A stretch of 64,000 nt of DNA from positions 992,001-1,056,000 of the forward strand of contig JAXHLG010000002.1 of NCBI GenBank assembly GCA_034522495.1, read 5' to 3'. A program made the translations under genes and the position numbers. The stretch comes from JAXHLG01 sp034522495 (GTDB lineage: Bacteria; Patescibacteriota; Minisyncoccia; Moranbacterales; DUUL01). Positions within the stretch are counted from its first letter, which is position 1. The number at the start of each line of letters is the position of its first letter. The notes under the pieces are model-generated. The model was not told where the DNA came from, searched no databases, and was given only the letters and a program-made list of their open reading frames with translations. Below, piece after piece: positions 42,478-51,517 of the stretch.

Positions 42478-45400
42478 ATGGAAAACGCTTCATTCAGAAC
42501 AATAGCTTTCAAGTTTTTTGGGAAAAAATTTTTTCTAAAATCCTTTTTGGCGTTTTTTGCCATTTTTAATTTAATTGCTTTTCAAATAGGCTTCCCCCTT
42601 TATGCGTCCTACTCGCTGGCTTCCTCAACTGAAGAAACTGCGCAAGAAAACCAAGAAGAGAAAGAAAAAATCTTGGAAAACAAAAAGGAAGATAAAGAAA
42701 AGAAAGAAAATGAATCAAAAGAGGAGAAAGAGGAAGAAACAACCGACTCCGGCAAAGAGGAGAATTCAAAAAAATCCGGCAACCCTGAAAAACAAGACAG
42801 CTCCACTGAAGAAGCAATAGACGCCGATGAGAAAAACTCCGAAGAACCAGAAAGCGCTTCAGCCGCCGAGCAAGAGCCGCAACCAACTCCCGAAGATGAT
42901 TCTCAAGAAAAAGTTTCCTTAAGGGACTCTTCCGGTGATGAAATTGAAACCCTCCAAGAAGCGGACGAAGATGAAAAAAAGGCTGATTCCTGCAATCCCG
43001 ACGATGAGAAAAAAGATGATAAAGATTGCGGCCAAGATTTAGAGTTAATAAACAAAAACGACGCTGAAGCGCAAAACGAAAGCAGCGCAACCGCCAACAC
43101 CGGCAACAACGTTATTGACAACACTGATGATGAAAACGGAGGAGGCAGCAATAATATCGACCCGCCAACGGACATCAAAAATCAAGAAGGAGAAGTAGAG
43201 AATGAAAAAACAGAGGCGGAGAATACAAATAAGTCCGCTCCTGATCAAGAAGATGAAATGGAGAATAAAAATCCGGCAGCAGAAAGTGAGGATTTAGAGG
43301 CTGAAGATGAGAAATTGGAAGCGGGAGATAAGAAGTCGGAGGCGAGAAATGAGAATTTGGATTCAAAGAGCGGAGAGTCGGAGACGAGTGGCAAGGATTT
43401 GGAATTGAAAGACAAAAAAGATAATGAAGATGCACCAGCCGCCGTAAATCATCAGCCGCCAGGGAATAAAGAGGAAAGCCAGCCGGATGATGATGAAGAT
43501 ACCAACGAACCTGAAAAACTAGAAGAAGACTCTTCTAACGCAGAAGATAGCCAAGAAATCGAGACCGGCGAAGCCATTGCTCAATCGGATATTTTCAATG
43601 AGCTGAACGTCAACGTCAACGGAGAAAACTGGGAGGATGTCGTGATAAATTTATACAATAACCACTCCGAGGATATTAATTTGCTAGAAATTATAGACAA
43701 AATTGTAGAAAACGAATACTTATCCAGAGAAGAAGCAAATAAAATAATCGAAAACGAAAACAAAGCGGTTTTGGAAAACAAGGCGGATGCCGAAGCTAAT
43801 TCGGGCGAAAACAAAATCATAAACGACGAATCCGGCGAGAATAATTCCTCCATATCAACCGGCAACGCCTCCGCTACTGCCAACATAGTCAACCTCGTCA
43901 ATAAAAACATAGTGGGAAATAATTGGGTTTTTGCAGTGATAAACGTTTTCGGCCAATGGAAAGGCGACTTGGTCGTTCCGGGAAAAGACCTTTTTAAGTT
44001 CCAAGAAATCCTCGCCAACAAAGAAGTGGAAATTGAAAACAGCAATTTCGCCGATATTGAAAATCAAAGCAGCGCCCTCTCTTCCACGGGAGGCAACTCC
44101 ATTGAACAATCAGGCGAGGCGGCAATAAAAACCGGGGAAGCCTACTCTCAGGCGGACGCATCCAATTTGGTCAATACCAACATCTTGGAAAATGGCTGGT
44201 TTCAATTAAATGTCAACAATCTCGGCAGTTGGCTGGGCTCCATCGTTGATTATTACGGCTCGTCAGACAGCAATATAAAACTTGCCTACAGCTTGAAGGC
44301 CGACAAAACGGTGGAAAGCAATTCCAAGCTAAAGGTCATCAATAACAACGAAGCTGACATAAGCAACACGGCTTTAGCTAAAGCCAAAACCGGTAACAAT
44401 TCAATCAAAGGAGGCAAAAATTCTGAAATTACAACCGGCAACGCCGAAGCTTATACCAATATCGCCAACTTGGTTAATTTTAACATCGTAGGCAATAACT
44501 GGGTCTACACTTTAATAAATATTATGGGGAGATGGGAGGGAGATCTGGTATTCGCCTACCCGGATCTGGTTATCTCCATCGATGACAACAAAGATAGCGT
44601 CGAGCCGGGAGAGTCAGTCGCTTACGAAATTTATTATGCCAATCTAGGAAGGGCCAAAGCTAAAAACGTGGAAATATCCGCTCAATTACCAGCAAGCGCC
44701 ATCACTAGCCAATCCGATAATAAGTACTCTTTTTCCTTGCCGGAGCTGGCTCCGGGGGAGGGGGCGGTGATTGAAATTGCCGGTCAAGTCAAGACTTCGA
44801 AAGAAGAGTTGAACAGTCCCCTACTGGCCGCAGCCGAGATAGCCGCCCAGACTACTGAAAAGCTGCTGAACAATAACAGCGACACGGATACGACTGAAAT
44901 AGTTTATCCCGCCGAAACCGCGGTCGATTCCAATTCCAATGATTCCGCTCTTGCGCCGGAAAATGAAAACAGGGACAATAATAAAAATATAAACAACAGC
45001 GCCGGAGAAAATGAAATAATTTTAATTGATTATTTATCCGAGGAACCCAATAAAGCATTAATAAAAGATCCGGAGACTGACTTGAAAATAAGCAGAAACA
45101 AAGACGCAACAAGCTCTTCCATTTATCACGGAGAAATCATTAGCCATGAAATAATCATTGAAAATGAAGGAGAAGCTCCTGTTTATGATATAAAATTAAA
45201 AGACAAATTAAATTATTTGACCGGCCAAAAAATTGAGGTGTTGGAATATGAATGGGAGATCGGCGACCTGGACAAAGACCAGGCAGTATTGGTGGAGTAT
45301 CAGATTTTGATCAACGAAGCCGCTTCCCCGGGAGAGTATGAATTCGCCGCCAGAGCGAAAGGAGAAGATGCCAAGGGTGAGGAAGTGGAGAGCAACAAGA

Positions 45401-45840
45401 CCAAGATGTCTATAAACTTATTACAAGGAAACAATTTGATTCAAACGCAAACTTATATTCCCCCCGAAGAAGATAATCAATTTATAAAACCCGTTCCCAC
45501 AGCTCAAGCGGCCGATAAAACCATCCCCGTTTTGGGAGCCGGCAACTTGAATAAAAACTGCGCAAACCTTCCACTGTGGATCTGGATAAGCTCCCTGATC
45601 TCTTACGGCCTCGCCGTTAATTGGGCAATATTCCCCGCTTCCGTATCCGGTGCCAGCCGAAAAATTTTTAACACCAGGCTAGCCTCGGGAACTCTCCTCT
45701 TCAGCGCCGCCTTCTTTGTCTTCTGGTATCTATATCAATGCAACAATTCCTGGGTGCCTATAACGGGCATTATAATTTTGATGCTTCATATCTATTACAA
45801 ATTCATCGCTTCTAGCACTTTTGAAAGCAAAAGAATATAA
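42478..45840 (+). CDS. Giant exported TGN-repeat protein with DUF11 domains
   Basis: 1120 residues. N-terminal hydrophobic signal/anchor, then a highly acidic Glu/Lys/Asp region to about residue 350. From there four related blocks of about 90-120 residues: IETGEAIAQSDIFNELNVNV (362), ISTGNASATANIVNLVNKNI (458), IKTGEAYSQADASNLVNTNI (549) and ITTGNAEAYTNIANLVNFNI (651), each preceded by A.A.TG.N and followed by an NNW/NGW...G.W.G block. Two DUF11-like beta domains follow (about 695 and 868). The C-terminus has hydrophobic helices (about 1030-1110). Its size and design suggest a cell-surface fibre or adhesin. Confidence 0.85.
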   Translation: MENASFRTIAFKFFGKKFFLKSFLAFFAIFNLIAFQIGFPLYASYSLASSTEETAQENQEEKEKILENKKEDKEKKENESKEEKEEETTDSGKEENSKKSGNPEKQDSSTEEAIDADEKNSEEPESASAAEQEPQPTPEDDSQEKVSLRDSSGDEIETLQEADEDEKKADSCNPDDEKKDDKDCGQDLELINKNDAEAQNESSATANTGNNVIDNTDDENGGGSNNIDPPTDIKNQEGEVENEKTEAENTNKSAPDQEDEMENKNPAAESEDLEAEDEKLEAGDKKSEARNENLDSKSGESETSGKDLELKDKKDNEDAPAAVNHQPPGNKEESQPDDDEDTNEPEKLEEDSSNAEDSQEIETGEAIAQSDIFNELNVNVNGENWEDVVINLYNNHSEDINLLEIIDKIVENEYLSREEANKIIENENKAVLENKADAEANSGENKIINDESGENNSSISTGNASATANIVNLVNKNIVGNNWVFAVINVFGQWKGDLVVPGKDLFKFQEILANKEVEIENSNFADIENQSSALSSTGGNSIEQSGEAAIKTGEAYSQADASNLVNTNILENGWFQLNVNNLGSWLGSIVDYYGSSDSNIKLAYSLKADKTVESNSKLKVINNNEADISNTALAKAKTGNNSIKGGKNSEITTGNAEAYTNIANLVNFNIVGNNWVYTLINIMGRWEGDLVFAYPDLVISIDDNKDSVEPGESVAYEIYYANLGRAKAKNVEISAQLPASAITSQSDNKYSFSLPELAPGEGAVIEIAGQVKTSKEELNSPLLAAAEIAAQTTEKLLNNNSDTDTTEIVYPAETAVDSNSNDSALAPENENRDNNKNINNSAGENEIILIDYLSEEPNKALIKDPETDLKISRNKDATSSSIYHGEIISHEIIIENEGEAPVYDIKLKDKLNYLTGQKIEVLEYEWEIGDLDKDQAVLVEYQILINEAASPGEYEFAARAKGEDAKGEEVESNKTKMSINLLQGNNLIQTQTYIPPEEDNQFIKPVPTAQAADKTIPVLGAGNLNKNCANLPLWIWISSLISYGLAVNWAIFPASVSGASRKIFNTRLASGTLLFSAAFFVFWYLYQCNNSWVPITGIIILMLHIYYKFIASSTFESKRI

Positions 45841-45869
45841 CCCGCCCCTGCCCGGGGCAGGCCCCAAAT

Positions 45870-45912
45870 AAAAAAGCCTAATTTAATCCAAAAGATCTAA
45901 AGAAGGCTTTTT
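45870..45912. terminator. Bidirectional terminator between convergent genes
   Basis: AAAAAGCCT...AGGCTTTTTT with A-run on the left and T-run on the right serves the plus-strand repeat protein and the minus-strand DUF456 gene. A CCTGCC/GGCAGG hairpin precedes it. Confidence 0.8.
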
Positions 45913-45928
45913 TAGATTTGATTTCAAT

Positions 45929-46405
45929 CTAAAATACATGATAGGCAAAATAAGCCAGCGCGGCCAGGGAATAAATTGTTTGCAGGACAATCACCACCGC
46001 GCTTCCCAGGATTACCCCCAAAGCGGCCTTGGCCGACTTCCCGGCGTCTTGTTTGCCGGAATATTCCCCGATAAAAGCTCCGGCGAGAGCGCCGAGGAAA
46101 ATTCCCAAGGGAGGAAAAAACACAATCCCCAACAGCGCTCCTATTATCGCGCCCCACAGACCGCGCCGAGTAGCGCCGGCAAATTTGGCTCCCAGAATCG
46201 GCCCCAGGTAATCGATCACTATCAAGGCTGCCATGGCAAGGCCGAAAGCAATAAGCACAAATAAGGACAAACCCTCAAAATTCTTGCTGAGAAAAAGCAA
46301 AAACACACCGGCAAAACTCAAAACCGGCCCCGGCATAGCCGGCACAATACTGCCGATTACCCCCAAAATAGCTAAAACCAGTCCAATGATTATTAAAGTT
46401 TCCAT
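45929..46405 (-). CDS. DUF456 membrane protein
   Basis: 158 residues with about five hydrophobic segments. VIGSIVPAMPGPVLSFAGVF near the start and KFAGATRRGLWGAIIGALLG with GIFLGALAGAFIGEYSG are the family pattern of DUF456, small conserved membrane proteins of unknown function. Single-gene unit. Confidence 0.88.
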   Translation of the reverse strand: METLIIIGLVLAILGVIGSIVPAMPGPVLSFAGVFLLFLSKNFEGLSLFVLIAFGLAMAALIVIDYLGPILGAKFAGATRRGLWGAIIGALLGIVFFPPLGIFLGALAGAFIGEYSGKQDAGKSAKAALGVILGSAVVIVLQTIYSLAALAYFAYHVF

Positions 46406-46590
46406 AAGATTTTATTAAGAGTAATATTTCAAATGATTAACTGACATTGCGCATTTCTGGCAAGACAGCTCTTTTGGAGGAGAGTCTGAAGATAACCTGA
46501 AATTCGATTTCTGATTGTTTCAAATAACATAAATAATATTCGAAATATAAAAAATTTGGGCTTTTTGCTTTGGGATTCGTGTTTTGCTTG

Positions 46591-46624
46591 CCTGCCCCGT
46601 GGGAGCAAAGCGACTTTACGGGGG
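46591..46624. repeat. CCCCGTGGGA hairpin repeat R2
   Basis: CCTGCCCCGTGGGAGCAAAG then CGACTTTACGGGGG; divergent R2 copy without the octamer flanks seen elsewhere. Confidence 0.65.
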
Positions 46625-46693
46625 ACTTTGTGTATTGTGCTTTGTGCTTTTTCGGAAAATATTTCAAATAAATCACAAAAGGCATCACCAAAT

Positions 46694-47950
46694 TCAAAAA
46701 TGTTTTTCGCGCCTCTCCGATAATTCTTTTAATAATTTGTCTATTTCAAAAACCTTGGGATCAACCTCTAGAGCCATTCGGTTGATGCCCAGAAGCTTCA
46801 TCCCCTCCAGTTTTCCACACCGGGAAAGGGCCACGTAACCCATTCCGTATTCGAAAGATTTGCTCAAATCCATCTCTACCGCATCAAGCGTCATTCCCTG
46901 GCTCTTGTGTACCGTAATGGCCCAAGCCAGCCTGAGCGGAACCTGCCTTACTGAAGCCAAAACATTGGCTGTTTCGTCTTCAATAATCCAGCTTTCCGGC
47001 ATAACCTGAATTTCCCTGCCTTCAAAAGTTTTCACTTTGGGAAAACCTTCCCTGTTGGTTCCGGCAACCGTACCCGTGGTTCCGTTCACATAGCCCTTGT
47101 CGAAATTGTTTTTCACAAACATCACTTTCGCTCCTTTTTTTAAGCGCAGTTTTTCCGGCGCCAGGCAGCTTTTTTTCAACCCCTTGACTAAGTTCTCCGG
47201 CCCCTCTTCCTCCATAGAATACGCCAGAGGCTCTTCTTCTAGTTTTGCAAGCTCTCGATGATTCAACTCGTCTACATTGGCATTGTGGGTGAAAAGCCTG
47301 GTCGGATTTTCAACTCCCTTGATTTCGCTATTCGCTCTTGAGTTTAAAAGCTCAACAGTTTTTCGGCTTATGTTCCTTTCTCTGATATCGTTTAACACTC
47401 TCAATATATTCTCGTCTCTTTGTCTGTATAGCTTGTCTAAGTAGCAAACCCGGGGATCCGCTTCCTTCCATGCCCCGGAATAAATAACAAACCTGGAAGG
47501 ATCATCTCCTTTGCTCACCGGAGGCAATTGGAAAAAATCTCCGCTTAAAATCACTTGCAGGCCTCCAAAAGGCAAGAAGGGATCTTTAAAAGATTTGCAT
47601 ATCTTATTCAAGAGATCCAGCTGATAATCGTGCAGCATGGAAATTTCGTCAATTATCAGCACTTCGGTTTTTTCAAAGCGGCGCTGCATTTTTCGAAAGC
47701 CTTTCAATCTCTTAATCTGCTTTTCGTCCATATTTCGGTTGATTCCCATCCCCGACCAAGAATGGATGGTCATCCCGTTCATATGAGTAGCCGCAATTCC
47801 CGTGGAAGCCGTTTTAGCCACCGGAATTCCGTTTTTTTTCAGATATTCGATAAACTTGTTTAATAAATAAGTTTTCCCGCTTCCGGCGGGCCCTGTCAAA
47901 AAAACATTATGTCCTTTTTTTAAGATTTCAAAAGCAGTCTTCTGATTCAT
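46694..47950 (-). CDS. PIF1-like DNA helicase
   Basis: Superfamily 1B 5'-3' helicase. Walker A GPAGSGKT at residues 20-27 followed by TASTGIAATHMNGMTIHSWS (motif Ia), Walker B LIIDEISMLHDYQLDLL, GDFFQLPPV (motif III), and the C-terminal WAITVHKSQGMTLDAVEMDL and YVALSRCGKLEGMKLLG (motifs V-VI). 418 residues, the minimal PIF1 core. Stand-alone PIF1-type helicases are common in Patescibacteria genomes. Confidence 0.94.
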   Translation of the reverse strand: MNQKTAFEILKKGHNVFLTGPAGSGKTYLLNKFIEYLKKNGIPVAKTASTGIAATHMNGMTIHSWSGMGINRNMDEKQIKRLKGFRKMQRRFEKTEVLIIDEISMLHDYQLDLLNKICKSFKDPFLPFGGLQVILSGDFFQLPPVSKGDDPSRFVIYSGAWKEADPRVCYLDKLYRQRDENILRVLNDIRERNISRKTVELLNSRANSEIKGVENPTRLFTHNANVDELNHRELAKLEEEPLAYSMEEEGPENLVKGLKKSCLAPEKLRLKKGAKVMFVKNNFDKGYVNGTTGTVAGTNREGFPKVKTFEGREIQVMPESWIIEDETANVLASVRQVPLRLAWAITVHKSQGMTLDAVEMDLSKSFEYGMGYVALSRCGKLEGMKLLGINRMALEVDPKVFEIDKLLKELSERREKHF

Positions 47951-47979
47951 TTCGATTTATTTTTATAATTCTAACCACC

Positions 47980-48015
47980 AAGGTTCAACCTTCGGTTACC
48001 CGAAGGTTGAACCTT
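47980..48015. repeat. 16-bp perfect inverted repeat, nested
   Basis: AAGGTTCAACCTTCGG and its exact reverse complement around TTAC. The arm contains AAGGTT.AACCTT. An ATGTTTAA-type octamer array follows at 48016-48065. Confidence 0.8.
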
Positions 48016-48070
48016 AGAATGTAAATGCTTATATGTTTAAATGCTCGTATGTTAAAATGTTAAAATGGAA

Positions 48071-49786
48071 TTACTTTTTCTTAAACTTCTCCGTAATCCA
48101 GAATTCGCCGAAATATTTGCCGAGCATTATCCTTGTCTGAGCGTCCACCGCCGGCATAGCGCCCAAAAAGGGAGCGATAAACGGAGCCAAAAACCATTGA
48201 AAAAACATGGAAAGATATCTCTTCTTGGAGTACCTCTTGGGTCTGGGGGGCATAAGCAAGAAACTCAGAAACATGGAAACCACCAACCCCACCAGAGCTA
48301 TGGTCATCAAAGTTCTGGTAATATAGGGCAGATTGTGTGCCAAGACGGATTCATTAAAAGATTCCCCACCCAAGATAAGAGGCAGCCATCCCAAGAGAGC
48401 CAAAATAAAAGGTGCCGTGGCCCAGCTGTGATGCCCCTCGAGCATTGTAAATAAATGTTTAATTTTCTTTCCCCATCCAAGTTTTTTGTTTTTTCTGAAA
48501 GCTCTGGCCAAAAGGGGGAAATTTTCGATTCCATAGGCCCATCGCCTTTTTTGCTTGTATTGATTGGCCACAGTCTGGCGGTAAGTCTGTCCCAGCACAG
48601 CGTCCAAAGAAACAGGCAGATAAATCGGCTTGACTTGATAATCGCCGGCAAAATAATCATAGGCCTTCCAATAAATCACTGAGTCCTCCGAAATAACGTT
48701 TACCGGCCAGTAATTCACGTCCACAATAGTCTTGAAAGGCTCGCTGTGGGAAGAAAAAGTCACCATATGCTCCGGCCGCATGGATTCCACCATGTGCCAA
48801 AAGGAGGAACCGGTAACAATCACCCTTACCGGAGCAATTGTGTCCCAGATGTTGTTGTGATACATGGGCAAAGGCTGATATGCCTGGCGAAGCCTGTTGG
48901 GGCTGACCATATACTCATAAGTCAGGGCTCCAAGAAATTCCGGATGCACTTGGGTATCGCAGTCAAAGTTGGAAAGCACCACCTTTTCCAGAGGTATTTT
49001 ATTTTCTTCCAAATATTTCTTGAGCTGCTTGGCGGCGTAGGTAGTATTGGAAGCTTTGCATTTCATCTCCCCTTTTTGCACCTTATGGACAGTCACTAGA
49101 AAATCGCAGAATTTGCGGCCGAATTTCCCTTTCAATATTTTTACTTTTTCTTGGCGCCTTTCCTCCGGCTCCCTTTCTTCCAGGGCCAGCAAAATAATAA
49201 TTCTGTCGTTGGGGTAATTGGATTTGTCCAAAGCCTCCAGGGCCGGTTCAATTATTTCCGCTCCTTCCGTTGCCGTAGGCAGCATAACGACATGGTAAAT
49301 CTCCCGCCAATTCAAAAATTGGTCTTTGTTTTGATAATCCCGCTTATGCTTTGCCAGAAAATCTTTTCTTTCCTTGATATCTTTTTTAAGCAATTTCCTT
49401 TCTTTTCTTTTAATTTTTTGCTTAAGCTGTTTTTTTATGTCTTCAATCTCTTCATTTATCCTTTTTTCAATTTTTTTGTTGAAAGCCGCATTTTTGACTC
49501 TGAAGAGCCAGTCAGCCCTTTTGCTGCGGCTCATTTTTTTGTAGGCAAGAATGGAGTAGGTAGCGATATAAATTGTTCTATGAAACCAATAAACATCATA
49601 AAGAATAATAAAAACAGCCACCCAGGCGGCCGCTAAGTAAGAAAGGATAATCATTCCCAAAAGAGTCGTCCAAGTAAGAGCTCCCGGTATTGATTCAAAA
49701 AACCTCTGCCACTTGTGCTCTGTGGGATCTTTGGTTCTGGGGTTTGGATATTGCCAATCTTTTGGCGCTTTTTTTGCTTCTTCCAT
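48071..49786 (-). CDS. Membrane GT2-family glycosyltransferase
   Basis: 571 residues. Helices at about 37-75, then a GT-A domain (VVMLPTATEGAEIIEPALEA; DCDTQVHPE as the DxD-type metal site; SEDSVIYWKAYDYF; and the QxxRW signature in YKQKRRWAYG) and four to five C-terminal helices. Processive or lipid-linked sugar polymerisation, as in cellulose/chitin synthase-like GT2 enzymes, is plausible; the polymer is unknown. It lies between the PIF1 helicase and a small membrane protein gene. Confidence 0.9.
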   Translation of the reverse strand: MEEAKKAPKDWQYPNPRTKDPTEHKWQRFFESIPGALTWTTLLGMIILSYLAAAWVAVFIILYDVYWFHRTIYIATYSILAYKKMSRSKRADWLFRVKNAAFNKKIEKRINEEIEDIKKQLKQKIKRKERKLLKKDIKERKDFLAKHKRDYQNKDQFLNWREIYHVVMLPTATEGAEIIEPALEALDKSNYPNDRIIILLALEEREPEERRQEKVKILKGKFGRKFCDFLVTVHKVQKGEMKCKASNTTYAAKQLKKYLEENKIPLEKVVLSNFDCDTQVHPEFLGALTYEYMVSPNRLRQAYQPLPMYHNNIWDTIAPVRVIVTGSSFWHMVESMRPEHMVTFSSHSEPFKTIVDVNYWPVNVISEDSVIYWKAYDYFAGDYQVKPIYLPVSLDAVLGQTYRQTVANQYKQKRRWAYGIENFPLLARAFRKNKKLGWGKKIKHLFTMLEGHHSWATAPFILALLGWLPLILGGESFNESVLAHNLPYITRTLMTIALVGLVVSMFLSFLLMPPRPKRYSKKRYLSMFFQWFLAPFIAPFLGAMPAVDAQTRIMLGKYFGEFWITEKFKKK

Positions 49787-49806
49787 AATTTAATAATCTT
49801 CTAAAT

Positions 49807-50169
49807 TTAACCGTTGACTACAACAATCGCCACAGTATACAGCAAAATGATAATTTGTAAAGCCATAGCCGCTCCTAGCAGCATTTTGGAAGCTATAAAC
49901 TTGGGACTTCCTTTCATTTTTTCATAATCCGCCTTCTTTTCTTTTGAGACTTTTAAAAGCGAGCTGTAAATAAAAAAAGCCAAAACAATATCCAAAATCA
50001 TAACAAAAAGAGCGGCGGCCGGAACAGTATAAATCTTTAAAAAAACATTGTCCGAATCATAAGCAATGCGGTCTATGCCTAAATAAGCATTGTAATGCAA
50101 AATAATCAGGGATTTGTTGAAGTCAAGTCCGAACCTCAAAACCAGCCACCCCGCTGCGTTAAAAACCAA
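49807..50169 (-). CDS. Small membrane protein, three hydrophobic segments
   Basis: The ATG-less frame starts at a TTG (50169), giving 120 residues. The reading frame stays open upstream to an ATT at 50220, and the extra residues (IKDFFLNKLNLSLILAG) complete the first membrane helix, so the true start may be that rare ATT. Segments: LVFNAAGWLVL, YTVPAAALFVMILDIVLAFF and LLGAAMALQIIILLYTVAIV. Lies 20 bp upstream of the GT2 gene; possibly part of the same operon. Function unknown. Confidence 0.7.
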   Translation of the reverse strand: MVFNAAGWLVLRFGLDFNKSLIILHYNAYLGIDRIAYDSDNVFLKIYTVPAAALFVMILDIVLAFFIYSSLLKVSKEKKADYEKMKGSPKFIASKMLLGAAMALQIIILLYTVAIVVVNG

Positions 50170-50341
50170 TCCGGCCAGGATCAGGGATAGATTAAGCTTG
50201 TTTAGAAAGAAATCTTTAATATTATTTATTTAAATATAAAAAAGGTTAAATGGTTTCATTTCTTCATTGTTTTTTTAAAAAAATTTCTACAACTTAACCT
50301 GAACAATCTCTAGAATCAATTTAACCATTTAGCAATGAATT

Positions 50342-50959
50342 TTATCTTCTCATTTTCTTGGCTTCCTTGATTATATTTTCCACTTTATTGATTACAATTT
50401 CATGAGGCTGTTCCAGCAACTCGAAAATAAATTTGTCAAACATTTTCAAGCGATACTTGAATTCCTGCATGTCCATCAAGGAATAATTGATTTCTTTTCC
50501 CAGCTCCGCCTCCAGTTCTTCGATCAAATGCTTCAGCTTTGCGCGGGAGACATTGTCAACCACCAGCAGAATATCCGTTTTTGATTTAGGATTGTTGATA
50601 AAAACTCCCGCCACCAAAGCCAGCTTGACCTCTCCCAAATTTCTAACTCGATTCAACTGCTTGCATTGCGGGTAGATATTAGATTTTATTACCAGCCCCT
50701 TCAGCTCGTTATAAAAGGGCGAGCGGGTGTTGAGGTAATACAGTTTTTTGCCTTTCTGGCTTCTGGAATAAATAAACTTGGCTTTTTCCAAGCTGGCCAA
50801 GACCTTTTTGGACTCCTTTTTTGTTTCCCCGTTTTCGAACCTATTCTTTTCCAAAATCTCCTGAGCGGAAAAAGCCTCTTTCTCGTTTAGCATAAAAAAT
50901 TTTATCATCCTCCAGCGGACTCTTGACCCAAACAAGAAATCCAAATCGTTCTTCATCAT
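50342..50959 (-). CDS. Winged-helix regulator with nucleotidyltransferase-like tail
   Basis: 205 residues. The N-terminal half (GSRVRWRMIKFFMLNEKEAF, FSAQEILEKNR, KFIYSRSQKGKKLYYLNTRS) is a winged helix with a beta wing, ArsR/MarR-like. The C-terminal half (VAGVFINNPKSKTDILLVVD, KLKHLIEELEAELGKEINYS) resembles a nucleotidyltransferase fold with a D-x-L acidic pair. It may be a regulator that senses a nucleotide. DNA target unknown; there is no clear partner gene. Confidence 0.72.
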   Translation of the reverse strand: MMKNDLDFLFGSRVRWRMIKFFMLNEKEAFSAQEILEKNRFENGETKKESKKVLASLEKAKFIYSRSQKGKKLYYLNTRSPFYNELKGLVIKSNIYPQCKQLNRVRNLGEVKLALVAGVFINNPKSKTDILLVVDNVSRAKLKHLIEELEAELGKEINYSLMDMQEFKYRLKMFDKFIFELLEQPHEIVINKVENIIKEAKKMRR

Positions 50960-51039
50960 AAAGATATGTTAGTTAGTTTATTAAAAAAATTAGAATGTTC
51001 AAAAATTATCAACCCATAAATATCCAATCTGCAAGAGAA

Positions 51040-51095
51040 GAGCAAAACGCAAAAGTCAAAACGCAAAACCACAACTTAAAACTAAAAGCTTTTAG
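51040..51095. repeat. AAAACGCAAA repeat R6
   Basis: AAACGCAAAAGTCAAAACGC and CACAACTTAAAACTAAAAGC match 63706-63766 in the same orientation and 63849-63905 inverted. Confidence 0.6.
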
Positions 51096-51137
51096 TCATC
51101 TTGAGTCCTCACTAAAATCGATCAAAAATGTAAAAAA

Positions 51138-51509
51138 TCAAATATACAATCCTTTAATGTGCCTGACCGCTGCTTTTCTGGTGTGGAAATCGAAGAACAC
51201 TCCAACAAAATCCACTCGCCAGTCTTTTTCCAGCCAATCTTTTTCTCTCAAATAAATGTGAGCGATTTTGAAGAGCGTTTTCAACTTCTGGTCGTTTATC
51301 CGCTCCTCCGGTGCAACGCTTTGCATCCTTCCTTTTCTGGCTTTTACCTCGAAAAAAATCACTCTTCCCTTTTTGTCTTGGCCTATCAAGTCCACCTCGC
51401 CCAGCTTATACCCCTTTTTGTTGTAATAATTCTTTTCTAAGATTTTATAACCGTGGGCAATCAAATAATTGGCGGCTAAAAGTTCTCCTTTTTTGCCAAT
51501 GTTGTTCAA
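51138..51509 (-). CDS. YraN/UPF0102 endonuclease-fold protein
   Basis: 123 residues. GKKGELLAANYLIAHGYKIL at the N-terminus, then GEVDLIGQDKKGRVIFFEVK, the D-x(n)-E-x-K catalytic pattern of restriction-endonuclease-like UPF0102 proteins, thought to act on Holliday junctions or other DNA structures. Directly downstream of gatA by 8 bp on the same strand, so probably co-transcribed. Confidence 0.92.
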   Translation of the reverse strand: MNNIGKKGELLAANYLIAHGYKILEKNYYNKKGYKLGEVDLIGQDKKGRVIFFEVKARKGRMQSVAPEERINDQKLKTLFKIAHIYLREKDWLEKDWRVDFVGVFFDFHTRKAAVRHIKGLYI

Positions 51510-51517
51510 TAAATTTA

